This document shows, in pieces, positions 20,517-29,970 of a stretch of DNA of 30,634 nt. How positions within the stretch are numbered: the stretch's first letter is position 1; every line of letters starts with the position of its first letter. The DNA is taken from assembly GCA_032718475.1 (NCBI GenBank), contig JAUCBJ010002300.1, positions 1-30,634 on the forward strand. The letters run 5' to 3'. Both the position numbers and the translations under genes were made by a program. The notes below the pieces were generated by a model. The model saw only the letters and a list, made by a program, of their open reading frames with translations, searched no databases and was not told the origin of the DNA. The stretch comes from Nemertoderma westbladi (taxonomy: Eukaryota; Xenacoelomorpha; Nemertodermatida; Nemertodermatidae).

Positions 20517-20639
20517 GACTATGTATACCGTTGAATGTCTACTGCTGTATTACAGTCTGAGCAAGTCTAGTAACTCAGTATTAACTGCTAGCCTAGTAAT
20601 TAATTACCGGTACTGCTACTCAGTGTAGCGTGATATATA

Positions 20640-21025
20640 ATATATTAGAACACCGGTATGCTTATGGTATATATAACTATATAAGTATTATTACAGACTA
20701 GGTTTATCACAGAATACCGGTATAATTTTAGCACAAATATATATAAATATATAATAGGCCTATCGGGAATACCGGTATACAGCTTACAGTTTGTAGTATA
20801 TATAATTCTGGACTAGAATTAATTACAAGTACCGGTATAATTTCAGCCTAAATTTATAGAAATAAAGATAATAGGCCTATCGTAAATACCGGTATGCAGT
20901 TTACACTTATAGTGTATATATATAAGTATAATTACAAACTAGAATTAATTACAGAATACCGGTATGATTTCAACCTAAAATTTATAGAAATAAATATAAT
21001 AAGCCTATTGTAAATACCGGTATAT
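20640..21025. repeat. About 3 tandem units of 117-127 bp, each with two ACCGGTAT sites
   Basis: ACCGGT occurs at 20652, 20771, 20888 and 21015 (first set) and at 20715, 20831 and 20958 (second set). The DNA between sites also matches between units, including TATAGAAATAAA, ATAGGCCTAT and ACTAGAATTAATTACA. The six-base palindrome is better kept than the DNA around it. Confidence 0.85.
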
Positions 21026-22422
21026 CAATTATTTTAAATAACTGAATTTCTGAATTTTAAGGGTTACTTGGTTACTTTACTTACTTTATTACCGTTATTT
21101 GAGCAGTAGTCCAACTGATATTGAGACCTAATTGTTGTATGGCAGGCCTACTATTTATAAATCGTTTGAGTTGATTTATAATATATATACCCGTTTTAAT
21201 GGGTTTTGTTAATGTTTGAAATAAATGTTATTATTTCTGGGGAGTAATCACTACACAAAGCGGTGCGCTTTCAGTGAAGTGTTACTTATAGGACACTAAA
21301 ACAAATAATGCTAATTTACCTAAGTTACTTAATACTACAAATTACGTACAATTCGGGTGAGATTACAATCTCTAAATAAACACAAAAATTTACAAAAAAC
21401 ACAAAATACGAATTTTCAGGGTAATTTTACAAGAAGTCTACAAACCAGCCTAACAAAGGGTTAGAATCTGGTTATTACAACGGACAGGGTACTACGGTAT
21501 TTGAAAATAATAAGTAGTAGTAAATACACTGCGTTGTCCAGATAGGAAAATACCACCGCCTGACGACCTATAGCCGTATCGCTATAGGTTCTACATTATG
21601 TATCACGGAGTGTTCCTACCTAGAAGTTAATAGAGCTAATCGAACGTGCCTATCAACCACTTTACAACACAAATATAATGCCTACACTAATTACTTTCGG
21701 AAAGCACTGTACACTAAACCCTAAATTAGGTACGAGTACTTGTATAACATATAATCTGTAGTTAAATATACTTGAACAGCTAAAAGAACCACGGCATCTG
21801 CTGGAGTGACCGATGCACAATATCACCAGTCTTTACCTACGCCTAGCAGCCCGTGTAGTACCGGGGTTAATTTAACTATAGCGGTATGTATAACAAACAC
21901 AATTATTGTAGGAACAAACTTGGGGAATGAATGTTGCGGATAATCGCATAAACTCTGAATAATAAATATTACGCTACGCGTACAAACCACTCAAACAAAA
22001 TGCAGACCGAACACTGACAGACTACTATCAAGCCTAAACAAACTACGGTATATGCAGACTCCGAAATAATTAGGTAGTATGCGTTCTAACCCAGTAGTAC
22101 GACTTATTCTTTAGTTGGGGTTTTACCTTACAGCGTTCGCTGCCCCTACTTCCTAACCGTACTTAATCGGACAGGTGATCTACACACACTGCAATCCGTT
22201 CGGACTTAACAGCAATCAGACAACAGCTCAGCCTACAAATTGTCTGTACAATCTGATCAGGTTTACACGCCTTCTGTTCAATACTGGCCTACAAACAAAT
22301 AAAACTTGACAGAAATAAGTAAAAATCTCAATAAAAAACCAGGGCTGCAGTCCCTGATTAATTATTAAGACCTACCGGTATACAACAATCAAAATCGAAT
22401 AATACTAATGTACTTATACGGG

Positions 22423-22545
22423 AAGTACCGGTTAGGACAGTTAGGCCTACGGACCTACAGAAGTACCGGTTCTGGCAGTTGGACCTACGGACCTACGGCA
22501 GTACCGGTTCTGGCAGTTGGGCCTACTGACCTACAGATGTACCTT
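22423..22545. repeat. Three 38-bp tandem repeats with AGTACCGGTT
   Basis: ACCGGT at 22427, 22465 and 22503 gives a period of 38 bp. Each unit continues with GG(A/C)AGTT(A/G)GGCCTAC-type sequence and GACCTAC. More ACCGGT sites flank the array (22374 and 22555-22566). It differs from the 120-bp array apart from the shared palindrome. Confidence 0.85.
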
Positions 22546-22575
22546 TCAGGTTTACCGGTTGACCGGTACTTTCAA

Positions 22576-22598
22576 CTTTATTGCTTACTGCAATAAAG
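22576..22598. repeat. Hairpin 16 bp inside the 5' LTR edge, at the primer-site position
   Basis: The arms CTTTATTGC (22576-22584) and GCAATAAAG (22590-22598) are perfect reverse complements with a 5-nt loop. A tRNA-type primer binding site beginning TGG is normally found within a few bases of the 5' LTR end, yet the element-sense sequence after the LTR is ATAACGGATATCGC with no TGG. Confidence 0.75.
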
Positions 22599-22614
22599 AA
22601 GCGATATCCGTTAT

Positions 22615-23854
22615 TGTTCGCGCTTTCAGACCTTTGGCAGTTTAACCCGCCAAATTAGGATGTCTTCTAGATAATAAATCGCTTTAGCCTCTAACAAGTA
22701 TTTGATTCACTACACTAGTCGAAACCAATCTGTGCGCGATCATTCACCCGCTGGATATTCCCGGGAGATTGGGTTCGACGGCTTAATTTTATTGCTATGT
22801 AAGCCTAATGTATTATTCGACTGACAGTATTATATAATCTCTGACAATATTATTCACCTTCAGGGAATATTAACAGTTCCTTTAGGACGTGGCGCTCTAT
22901 CTATATAAACAGAGTTATGACTTAAACTACTCACAACGATATGGCTTAGTTACAATTCACATATATGGCGCATTCTTTAGGAAATGCTTCGTTATCAGTC
23001 TCACTCATACACAATGCTGCACAATACTGCACACTGATCTGCCGATCTTCACTGATTTTAGTCACATATAAAAGGAACACGGACCGAATCATGTAGGGTC
23101 TATCAAATAACATTAGATTCACTTCAAACCACTCAACATAGGTCGCAATCATTTATCTGTAACCTTTCTCTCTTACCTTCGGTATATCAAGAATATTGGG
23201 TTTTCGGGGTTATTTGTCGTTATTCCAAATATAATAATTCATCAACCATATTATGAAGAACTGACAGTAAATAGCAGTATAACAATATAAAGTATGCACA
23301 GTGTTACACAGTATGCAGTGTATGCAGTACTGCAGTATGCAGTATGCAGATAACGGATATATGTCCTTATAATTAAGCCTACTAGTGTAGGGCTAAAGCA
23401 GAAAAGCACAAAATACTCTAAAGCCGTTCTTCCTGGCTTAGAATCACCAACAACACTGATAAGAATAACTATAAGAATACCAGCTACCCTTATTCCACGA
23501 AGCTCCCGTTCAACACAGAGAAAGAGCAGTGAGATAGGAAAATTCAGTTCAGTAGCTCTGTGATAGGTCAAAATCAAAGCTAACTCAAATTCTATTGGCA
23601 GATACAGAAAGTTGCAACGTGGCAATATCAGCCGTTAGCCGTCGTCATGGTAGCGACACTGTTTTCAAGAGTATCGAGCCTTTTACGTCACGAAATTACA
23701 GATTATGTCCTCTAAAGTACAAATACAGAAGAAATGGCTTTTATGTCCTCCAAAACACCAGTACAGCAAGGACACGGCCTTTTTATGCTTGGTAAACCAA
23801 CCACAGAGTACTTTACGGGGATAATAACCGGCTAATTACGCAAAAGCTTTTACA
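22615..23854 (-). repeat. 5' LTR of the 12.7-kb element
   Basis: The right-hand copy of the 1,240-bp direct repeat; see 11135-12374. Its outer edge reads TGTAAAAGC in element sense and is followed by the AAGTA duplication. Confidence 0.96.
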
Positions 23855-23859
23855 AAGTA
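23855..23859. repeat. 5-bp target-site duplication AAGTA, right copy
   Basis: Matches 11130-11134. Confidence 0.9.
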
Positions 23860-23910
23860 AGTAGGTACGATCGAACTATTGCATGTTCTTGTTTTGCTTG
23901 TTAAAGCTAG

Positions 23911-24815
23911 TTATTTAGCTTCCTCAAGCAAACACAATGAGTGTATGTGTCGTCGTATACACTTGTTATTTGGTAAACGCACTGTGGCGCTACGTATTAT
24001 TCCCTTTACATCAGGAAATGTCTCTAGTACTCTACCAAGATTCCATCTGACCCTTGGCGAGTTTATGTCAATAACGAGCACAAGGTGATCTGCAGCTAAA
24101 TTGCATGTTTGGCCATACACTGCGTTTTTGGAGTAATGACAGGTATTCTGACTGCCAACATACCCAAAACTGATCACGCAGAGCTTGGCATTGACGCCAT
24201 GTCTTACGACTTCCCATATCGTCATCAGCCACCTTATTGAGTGGGGCATTCTCTGCACGCCGGCCACAAAATATGTGATTTGGGGTAAGTGGTTCCAAAT
24301 CATGGGGGTCATCTGAGAATGGGGTTAGTGGACGGGAATTGAGGATGTTCTCAACCTCAACTAAGTATGTGTGTAGGACATATTCTACTACTAAGCGATT
24401 ACCTACTACAGTTACTAGTAACTGTTTTGTGGATCCAACTAACCGCTCAATAAATCCCCTCTCATGCGGGGCATCAACATTACACCATGTCCATGTAATG
24501 GACTGTCGACGTAATGTTTCAGAAACTTCAGGTTTGGATAACATCTCTCTGAAGTATCCTAATTGTGACTCAGCACCCACAAAATTACTTCCATGATCTG
24601 AGTACATCTGAGCCACACCCTCTCTACGCCCGGTAAACCGTCTCAAAGCATTTAAAAAAGCATTACCATCGGCAGCTACTAACAGCTCGAGATGGACGGC
24701 TCTTGTTACCTGGCAGGTAAATAATAGACCATAACGTTTATATGTTGCAGTAGAATTTCGTGTCTGGCGACGCTGAACAGTATATGGTCCGAACATATCA
24801 ATATAAATCAGTAAA
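23911..24815 (-). pseudogene. BEL/Pao integrase fragment of a second lineage, frameshifted
   Basis: Reading leftward from about 24805: the core start IDMFGPY, FTCQVTRAVHLEL, the catalytic-Asp block YSDHGSNFVGAE, PHERGFIERLVGSTK with the catalytic Glu, ENILNSRPL and LTPNH. Near 24100 the frame shifts by one, and the C-terminus goes on as LAADHLVLVIDINSPRVRWNLGRVLETFP to a stop at 23911. Everything before the core, including the zinc region and the rest of pol, is missing at the right. It differs clearly from the integrase at 5161-8938, so it comes from another BEL/Pao family. The young LTR element inserted 52 bp beyond its stop. Confidence 0.88.
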
Positions 24816-24829
24816 TATTTATGCACCAA

Positions 24830-26845
24830 ATTCCTACCAATTACGATGGCCGATCGAAATTAGAGAAAATAAGCACATCAATAGAACAAATAAGCAAATC
24901 AAAAAACACTCGAGGGGGGTTGAAAGTCGATTATTACTGTTAGCGCATTTGATAAAAAATATGTTCTTTCAATCTCAATTTCATATATTGTGACTCTTTC
25001 CTGACGCTTCTGAAAACATATGAAAATGAACCTTAATTTTCCAGTCTGATACAATGAATGGAATGGTGCTAGTGTACCTTCAACGAAGGCTGCTCAATGT
25101 ATATGTTTATTTCCACTTTCTTCCCTTTCATGTATTAATTTGCTCTATATTTCACTTAGTTTAATACGGTATTTAATCATCTATTATATTTAACTGATAT
25201 TACAGTACCAAGAGGATGTGGCAACACAGTATAACAAGCAAATGTCTGACTAATTAATTATGTAAGGACTCAAGTCTGGCGACTGTGTTTCCCTTTAGAG
25301 GAAACCGAAACGTATTGTAACAAGTCTTTGGTCTAATTATATTGATATCGCTACCGTATTCAATTTGTGACAACTCTTAATCGTGATATAGTTAATAATA
25401 AGAGCTTTGCTTACAATAATGGTCTGAAATATCGCCATATATTAATTATTTATTAAGTTAGAGGTACGACGGCATATAAATTCTGATGCAATTGTCCAGA
25501 TTATCACTGATACTTAATTATAGTGACCCACCTGGTTGTGGCGCGTGTAAAACTTCCTTGATTCCGTAATATCGGCGATATATTAAGCAAATAATAACAA
25601 CAAATAGAGTTTACCAGCAGAATATCAAATACAATAAGCAAATATAATATATAATATCAATTATTAACAATGAATTTCGGTTCAAATATTATACTTCAGA
25701 CATTAGACTTAGACATTTTAATAATCGCCAGTCATCAAAAACCTGACCGGCAATTAAAGTTCTGTATGGGAGATGTAACTCCACAGCAGAGGAATAATGC
25801 ACTGAGTGAGTAAAGCATTCAACCAATCGAGTTTATATATCAGATTAACCATAATAGAGTAACACAGCCAATGGGGCATTATTATAGGTAGGATATGTGT
25901 ATAATAGCACTAGATGGTGTCCAAACCCTTAGTAAAGCATAATTTAACTGAAATAGTCGATATTATACCGCAACCAACTTTATCAATAAAAAATGGTGTT
26001 TTGAGCTTAAAATTAGTAAAATAAGTAATCTAAAAAGGCCAAGTTCATACTTGCATCAACAACACTTTGTGAATAAGGATTTGCATGCCAGGGGGGCAAA
26101 GCCCCCCTGTCAATTAGGTAATTAGTTAATTACTAATTAACGGTGCAAGATACGGCATCGGCCCAACATAATTTTTTGTACAGAATAAAATTCGGAACAA
26201 CTTTGTAATGTTACGTTTTTCCATAGCTCTTAGCATTTTCGAGATACGACACTAATTAGTTTTTTGCTAATTAGTACTAATTAACAGTAATAGATGGGCC
26301 ATAGCGATGACTAAACTTTTTTAGCTCTTGCCGAGATGAACAAAAAAAAAACACCGGTGCTATGGGAAAATCAAATACTTTTCGAGAAATATCAATTAGA
26401 AATCTTTAATCACTAATTACTAATTAATTAATTAACAGATTTTTGCCAAAAATTTATCTGCTGTGCATGCCCGGGACATCTATAAGATCGCGCAAACAGA
26501 AGTGTTCGAGCTTTTGCGGTTCTCCTGGATAAATCCTTTAAAAAACCACCTAAAAAAGATCAAAGCAAAGTGCCTACTTCTGACCACTGGCGATATAATG
26601 CTATCTTATGGGGTTTTACTTGGGTGTTTATTTTAGTTTGCTAAGTTCCGTTAAATAGGATGCATTCTTTATTCCTCATAAGTTTCTCCATTTGAGCTCT
26701 CCGTAAGAGCTCTCCGTTTGCAGCCTATTGCTCCAGAAACAATGACCAGACATTAATAGTGAGTTATTAAATACGTATATCATATTCTATAACTTTGTAA
26801 TGTTAACCAATAATAATAATCACATACTATAATTTTATATTGTAG
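24830..26845. other. Final 2 kb of the channel intron
   Basis: AT-rich, with no coding exon that I recognise. It includes the hairpin at 26089-26109, a cluster of TAATTA/TAATTAG motifs from 26112 to 26440, and the splice acceptor TATTGTAG ending at 26845. The polypyrimidine stretch before the acceptor is weak (ATAATTTTATATTG). Confidence 0.6.
26089..26109. repeat. GC-rich perfect hairpin, 9-bp stem and AAA loop
   Basis: The arms CAGGGGGGC and GCCCCCCTG flank AAA. It stands out in very AT-rich DNA and directly precedes the TAATTA cluster. It could be the end of a small foldback or MITE-like repeat. Confidence 0.85.
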
Positions 26846-27030
26846 ATGTAAAAGCAAAAATGAAAAATGATAAAGATAAAGACCGAATTGAGGATCAATG
26901 GAGGTTCGTTTCTCGAGTTTTCGACAAGTTCATGGCATATATAGCGACTTTTATAATTTTAGTCTCTACTCTTTGTGTATTCATGTACCTTCTATCGAAT
27001 ACTAAACCAGAATGTATTGTAATGGTTTAG
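26846..27030 (+). CDS. Ligand-gated channel subunit, exon 2: M4 and C-terminus
   Basis: Supplies residues 408-468. After a charged stretch (KNDKDKDRIED) comes the MA-helix/M4 pattern QWRFVSRVFDKF (425-436), which closely follows the W-(K/R)-(Y/F)-V-(A/S)-x-V-x-D-(R/K) motif of nicotinic receptors, then the hydrophobic M4 to about 457 and a short tail ending at TAG (27028-27030). The exon begins in phase 1 (two bases of Asp408), as the donor after 1795 requires. The channel therefore ends with the normal four-helix layout. It is followed within 260 bp by the end of the phospholipase gene on the other strand. Confidence 0.88.
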
Positions 27031-27288
27031 TACTAAACTCTTAAATAATTTTAATTACATAAATTATACAGGTTCTTGAGTGAAAAAGTATGGAAGGTGG
27101 TGGAGGGGGGGGGGGGGGGCAGTGGTATTTGGTTGCTGATCAATCCGAGTCAGGTAAGGGTATTCCTGATATAAAAACACATTCGTTGTAAATTTACGTT
27201 TCGAGTTTCAAATTAAATTTGATTAAATATTTTATAAAATATATACAGCACCTTAAATATTGTTCTCAAATATATACAGTATATTATT
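27031..27288. other. 258-bp space between two convergent genes, with a 15-G run
   Basis: Must contain both 3' UTR ends. No plain AATAAA was seen on the + strand shortly after 27030. G15 at 27105-27119, preceded by GGTGGTGGAG-like sequence, could form a G-quadruplex in the channel mRNA and pause polymerase between the two genes. Confidence 0.6.
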
Positions 27289-29958
27289 TTAAGTAAATAA
27301 ACGGATAGGCATGTAAGCTTCTTTGGTGTAAACTGGAGGGTAATTGATGGACTCGTTGCAAAGAAATAACAATGGAAGTATAACAATGTAACCCTGCACC
27401 TTATCCAACATGACTTTAGCATCATTGATATTACTTTGGACCAATGGCAATGGTGACCCTTTTCTGTAGGCCTCGATTTGGTCAAAGCTTTTCACAGCAT
27501 CACTAGGCATACATTTAAATACTTTCTCATATATATCAGTGTTATTACTGGCCACACCCAACCAGACATCTCTGTAGAAGTCATTAGAAGCCGGGTCTAA
27601 TAACTTACGTGAATCCAAAGGGAAACCAAGATGTTCAGCCATTAAAGATTTTCTCAATGTTGAAACAAATTTACCGACTTTAACTTTCTCAGAATTTATC
27701 ACTCCATCAACAAACACTGAATCTTCTATACGACAAACTATTTCCGAGTCTCGGGTGCCCTTTAAGCTCCTATCGTTTATATTCGCCGACCCAATAAATA
27801 ACTGGCGATCATCAACTACCATCACTTTAGAATGAACATAAACTACTTCTGTTAACAATTTCCCATTGAGTTCGGCATAATTTCTTAATCCATTAAAACT
27901 TATATACGGCGTAGGGTCCCCAATTCTTTGCGATAATTTATGCCAGAGTGACGTCTTTCCTCTGCGGATTGTTTTCGATATGTAATACATGAGCATGTGG
28001 CGAGTAGTGACCTTAAATCCTGGCAACAGTGGCATTACAATGTACACCTTGAATGATTTTTTCTCATCATATGCTCTCACTATACGATTGTATATAGCCA
28101 TCGAAATGTTATTCCAAATTAGATCTCCACCGGATGATATCTCGTTATTTGATATAAAATATTGATTTTCAATATAAATAAAATGTTCAGCATTATATAT
28201 TGCATCCATATATGCATTATAAATGGACCGTTCATGGGGATGTATTCCTCCAGACCATTTGCTTAAAGATCGAAGCACCTGCACATCGCATGGGGAATTG
28301 GAAGTTAACACACTAGGATAATCTAAATTATATGAATGTGGTAGGAGGTATTCATATGTTGTGTTATACGGGTGCTTGTTCTTTTTCGCAAAGTTCCATC
28401 TTTGTATAAAATGCCTAGCTAAATCTTTAGCTACTGACCCCTCCATAGCAGCTCCCACATCGTGCCATGGCATCCTAGGAAACACTGATCTATCTATATG
28501 GTCCTTGAAAGGTTTATCCACATTATTATGGGAGCATTTATAAGAATTGCTATAATCCATTCCCAACCACCATTCAGATGAATCATCCTCATTTTCAAAC
28601 TCACTTTCATTGAGGTCCAATGATCCATCTAGTAAACTCACCTCACTAATATTATCCAAATCCTCTCTATCCCGGTAGGATTTAAACTTATTTATTAGAG
28701 ATCTTATTCGTTCCCTAGCGGATTGAGGTTGAGCCATGGGGCCATCTACAGATAAATTATCGTTTCCTCCTTCTCTCAAACTTAATAAATGTTTTAGATA
28801 ACTTATCTTCGACTCCGCTCGTCTCAGCTTATCTTTAATACGGACCCTAGTACTAGTACCGATTAAAGAATCAGATATAGCCAATCCAGTATCATTGACT
28901 CCCAATACCTCACTCGAATCTCCAAATGTTAAACCTGATGCAGAGTTTCCTTGAAAATACATGTCATTCATCTCGAAAGGAATCGAATGGATTCTGTGCT
29001 TGAATCCAAATTCTTCCGTACCGGACGGCAGCTTGTTGCTACCTACATCTAATAACCTATGTTGTTTATCATCCCATCGGCCATAACAAAGATCCAATCC
29101 CCCAAACATTGCAATCTTTTGGTCCACGATAACTAGTTTCTCGTGATGACTCCAGAGAAGAACTCCTGTGGGATTCAGTGGGGGATGATCTGGAACTCTT
29201 ATGACTTTAACGTTCTTGTGAAGGTTCATGAGAGCGGTTTTTGTGTAATAACTATTAATTCCCAAAGTTATTTCTATCTCTTTGTATATTAATACATAAA
29301 TGTTAACACCTTGTTCCGCTTTTCGTTTAAGCAAAATATCAAGTCTCCATTTGTTATCATCTGTGTAAGGCCGTTTCAGAAATAATTCCGGACTTAACCA
29401 CCAACCAGTTAAATATATTTCTTTCTTTGCGAATTCTAGAATATTCGCTACACACTCAAAATAACTTCTGCCATCCACAAACCATTTACAAAGAACACCT
29501 TTTCTTATTGGTGCAAAAGAATTAAATGGATTATCTTTCGTAAAATCGGAAGTACTTGCATAGTTCAATATTCTAGAACACCATTCATCTCTCTGCTTAT
29601 AGTTATGGAACTTAATTCGTAACTGACCATTGCAATTTGTAATCTTTAAACCATTCCTCATCCGATTGTCAACCACAACCTGGAATTCACTATCAAATAG
29701 AAACACGGAAGTAATTGTCATCGATTTTGGTTCAGCTAAGGCAATAAATGATTCTTTAATTATGATCCACTGTTTTTTAGTCAAGTGGCAAATTAGTTGC
29801 CCTCTGTGGCCCCTCGTGCAGCATAAAATATCGGGAAACAAACCAGTATTAAACTTCTTTCTCACTAGACCTTCGTATCCTTTTTCACCAAGTTCCTTTA
29901 TAAAGGAGAATTCACTGACTTTGAGGAACGTCAATACAGCTGGATGATTACGGAAAAC
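27289..29958 (-). CDS. Phospholipase D (PLD1/2 family), last exon: PH domain and both HKD motifs
   Basis: Hydrolyses phosphatidylcholine to phosphatidic acid and choline at membranes. The exon encodes 889 residues; numbers here count from the TTG at 29934, eight codons inside. A PH-like region spans about 30-125. HKD1 is WSHHEKLVIVD, with His264, Lys266 and Asp271, followed by GGLDLCYGRWD. The IENQYFI block precedes HKD2, YVHSKVMVVD, with His701, Lys703 and Asp708, then GSANINDRS. The C-terminus YMPIRLFT matches the conserved PLD1/2 end, so the stop is real. All catalytic residues are present. An acidic and Ser-rich loop of about 150 residues separates the two halves. An in-frame TAG lies just before 29958 at a good acceptor (ATTATCTTAG), so this is an internal exon start; the N-terminal PX exons lie off the right edge. 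The 2.67-kb exon is long for this family. Confidence 0.93.
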   Translation of the reverse strand, partial: VFRNHPAVLTFLKVSEFSFIKELGEKGYEGLVRKKFNTGLFPDILCCTRGHRGQLICHLTKKQWIIIKESFIALAEPKSMTITSVFLFDSEFQVVVDNRMRNGLKITNCNGQLRIKFHNYKQRDEWCSRILNYASTSDFTKDNPFNSFAPIRKGVLCKWFVDGRSYFECVANILEFAKKEIYLTGWWLSPELFLKRPYTDDNKWRLDILLKRKAEQGVNIYVLIYKEIEITLGINSYYTKTALMNLHKNVKVIRVPDHPPLNPTGVLLWSHHEKLVIVDQKIAMFGGLDLCYGRWDDKQHRLLDVGSNKLPSGTEEFGFKHRIHSIPFEMNDMYFQGNSASGLTFGDSSEVLGVNDTGLAISDSLIGTSTRVRIKDKLRRAESKISYLKHLLSLREGGNDNLSVDGPMAQPQSARERIRSLINKFKSYRDREDLDNISEVSLLDGSLDLNESEFENEDDSSEWWLGMDYSNSYKCSHNNVDKPFKDHIDRSVFPRMPWHDVGAAMEGSVAKDLARHFIQRWNFAKKNKHPYNTTYEYLLPHSYNLDYPSVLTSNSPCDVQVLRSLSKWSGGIHPHERSIYNAYMDAIYNAEHFIYIENQYFISNNEISSGGDLIWNNISMAIYNRIVRAYDEKKSFKVYIVMPLLPGFKVTTRHMLMYYISKTIRRGKTSLWHKLSQRIGDPTPYISFNGLRNYAELNGKLLTEVVYVHSKVMVVDDRQLFIGSANINDRSLKGTRDSEIVCRIEDSVFVDGVINSEKVKVGKFVSTLRKSLMAEHLGFPLDSRKLLDPASNDFYRDVWLGVASNNTDIYEKVFKCMPSDAVKSFDQIEAYRKGSPLPLVQSNINDAKVMLDKVQGYIVILPLLFLCNESINYPPVYTKEAYMPIRLFT

Positions 29959-29970
29959 CTAAGATAATAT

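Larger units (their letters stand above)
20517..22614 (-). promoter_or_regulatory. 2.1-kb leader of the LTR element (5' UTR)
   Basis: Lies between the 5' LTR and the Gag ATG. It has no long frame. It carries two separate sets of tandem repeats, both centred on ACCGGT, and a hairpin next to the LTR. The length is unusual compared with simple LTR elements, and it would include the packaging signal. Confidence 0.7.
11135..23854 (-). mobile_element. Complete, young, non-autonomous BEL/Pao-type LTR retrotransposon (12,720 bp)
   Basis: Two 1,240-bp direct repeats bound the unit, with TG...CA ends in element sense and AAGTA on both sides. The coding strand is -, so the 5' LTR is the right one. In element order: 5' LTR, a 2.1-kb leader with tandem repeats, one open 1,658-codon Gag-protease frame, a 3.2-kb 3' region with two small ORFs, a polypurine-like tract and the 3' LTR. 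Reverse transcriptase, RNase H and integrase are lacking. The LTRs differ at three sites (11396/22876, 12309/23789, 12335/23815) and show no indel, which suggests a recent insertion. It lies antisense in the channel intron. Confidence 0.93.
1796..26845 (+). other. 25,050-bp intron of the channel gene, filled with retroelements
   Basis: The donor GTAAGA at 1796 follows codon 407 plus one base. The acceptor TATTGTAG ends at 26845, and the next exon supplies the other two bases of the split codon (Asp408). The frame then runs straight into an M4 segment, which exon 1 lacks. The agreement of phase, strand and missing domain is strong evidence for one gene. Inside lie a + strand BEL/Pao remnant with a nested LINE, a full - strand LTR element, and a - strand BEL/Pao integrase remnant. 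Unrecognised internal exons cannot be ruled out, but none is needed to complete the protein. Confidence 0.85.

Noticed and set aside
20640-21025. CRISPR-like array from regularly spaced repeats
   Set aside because: Units are diverged 120-bp tandem repeats without unique spacers, in an animal retroelement leader.
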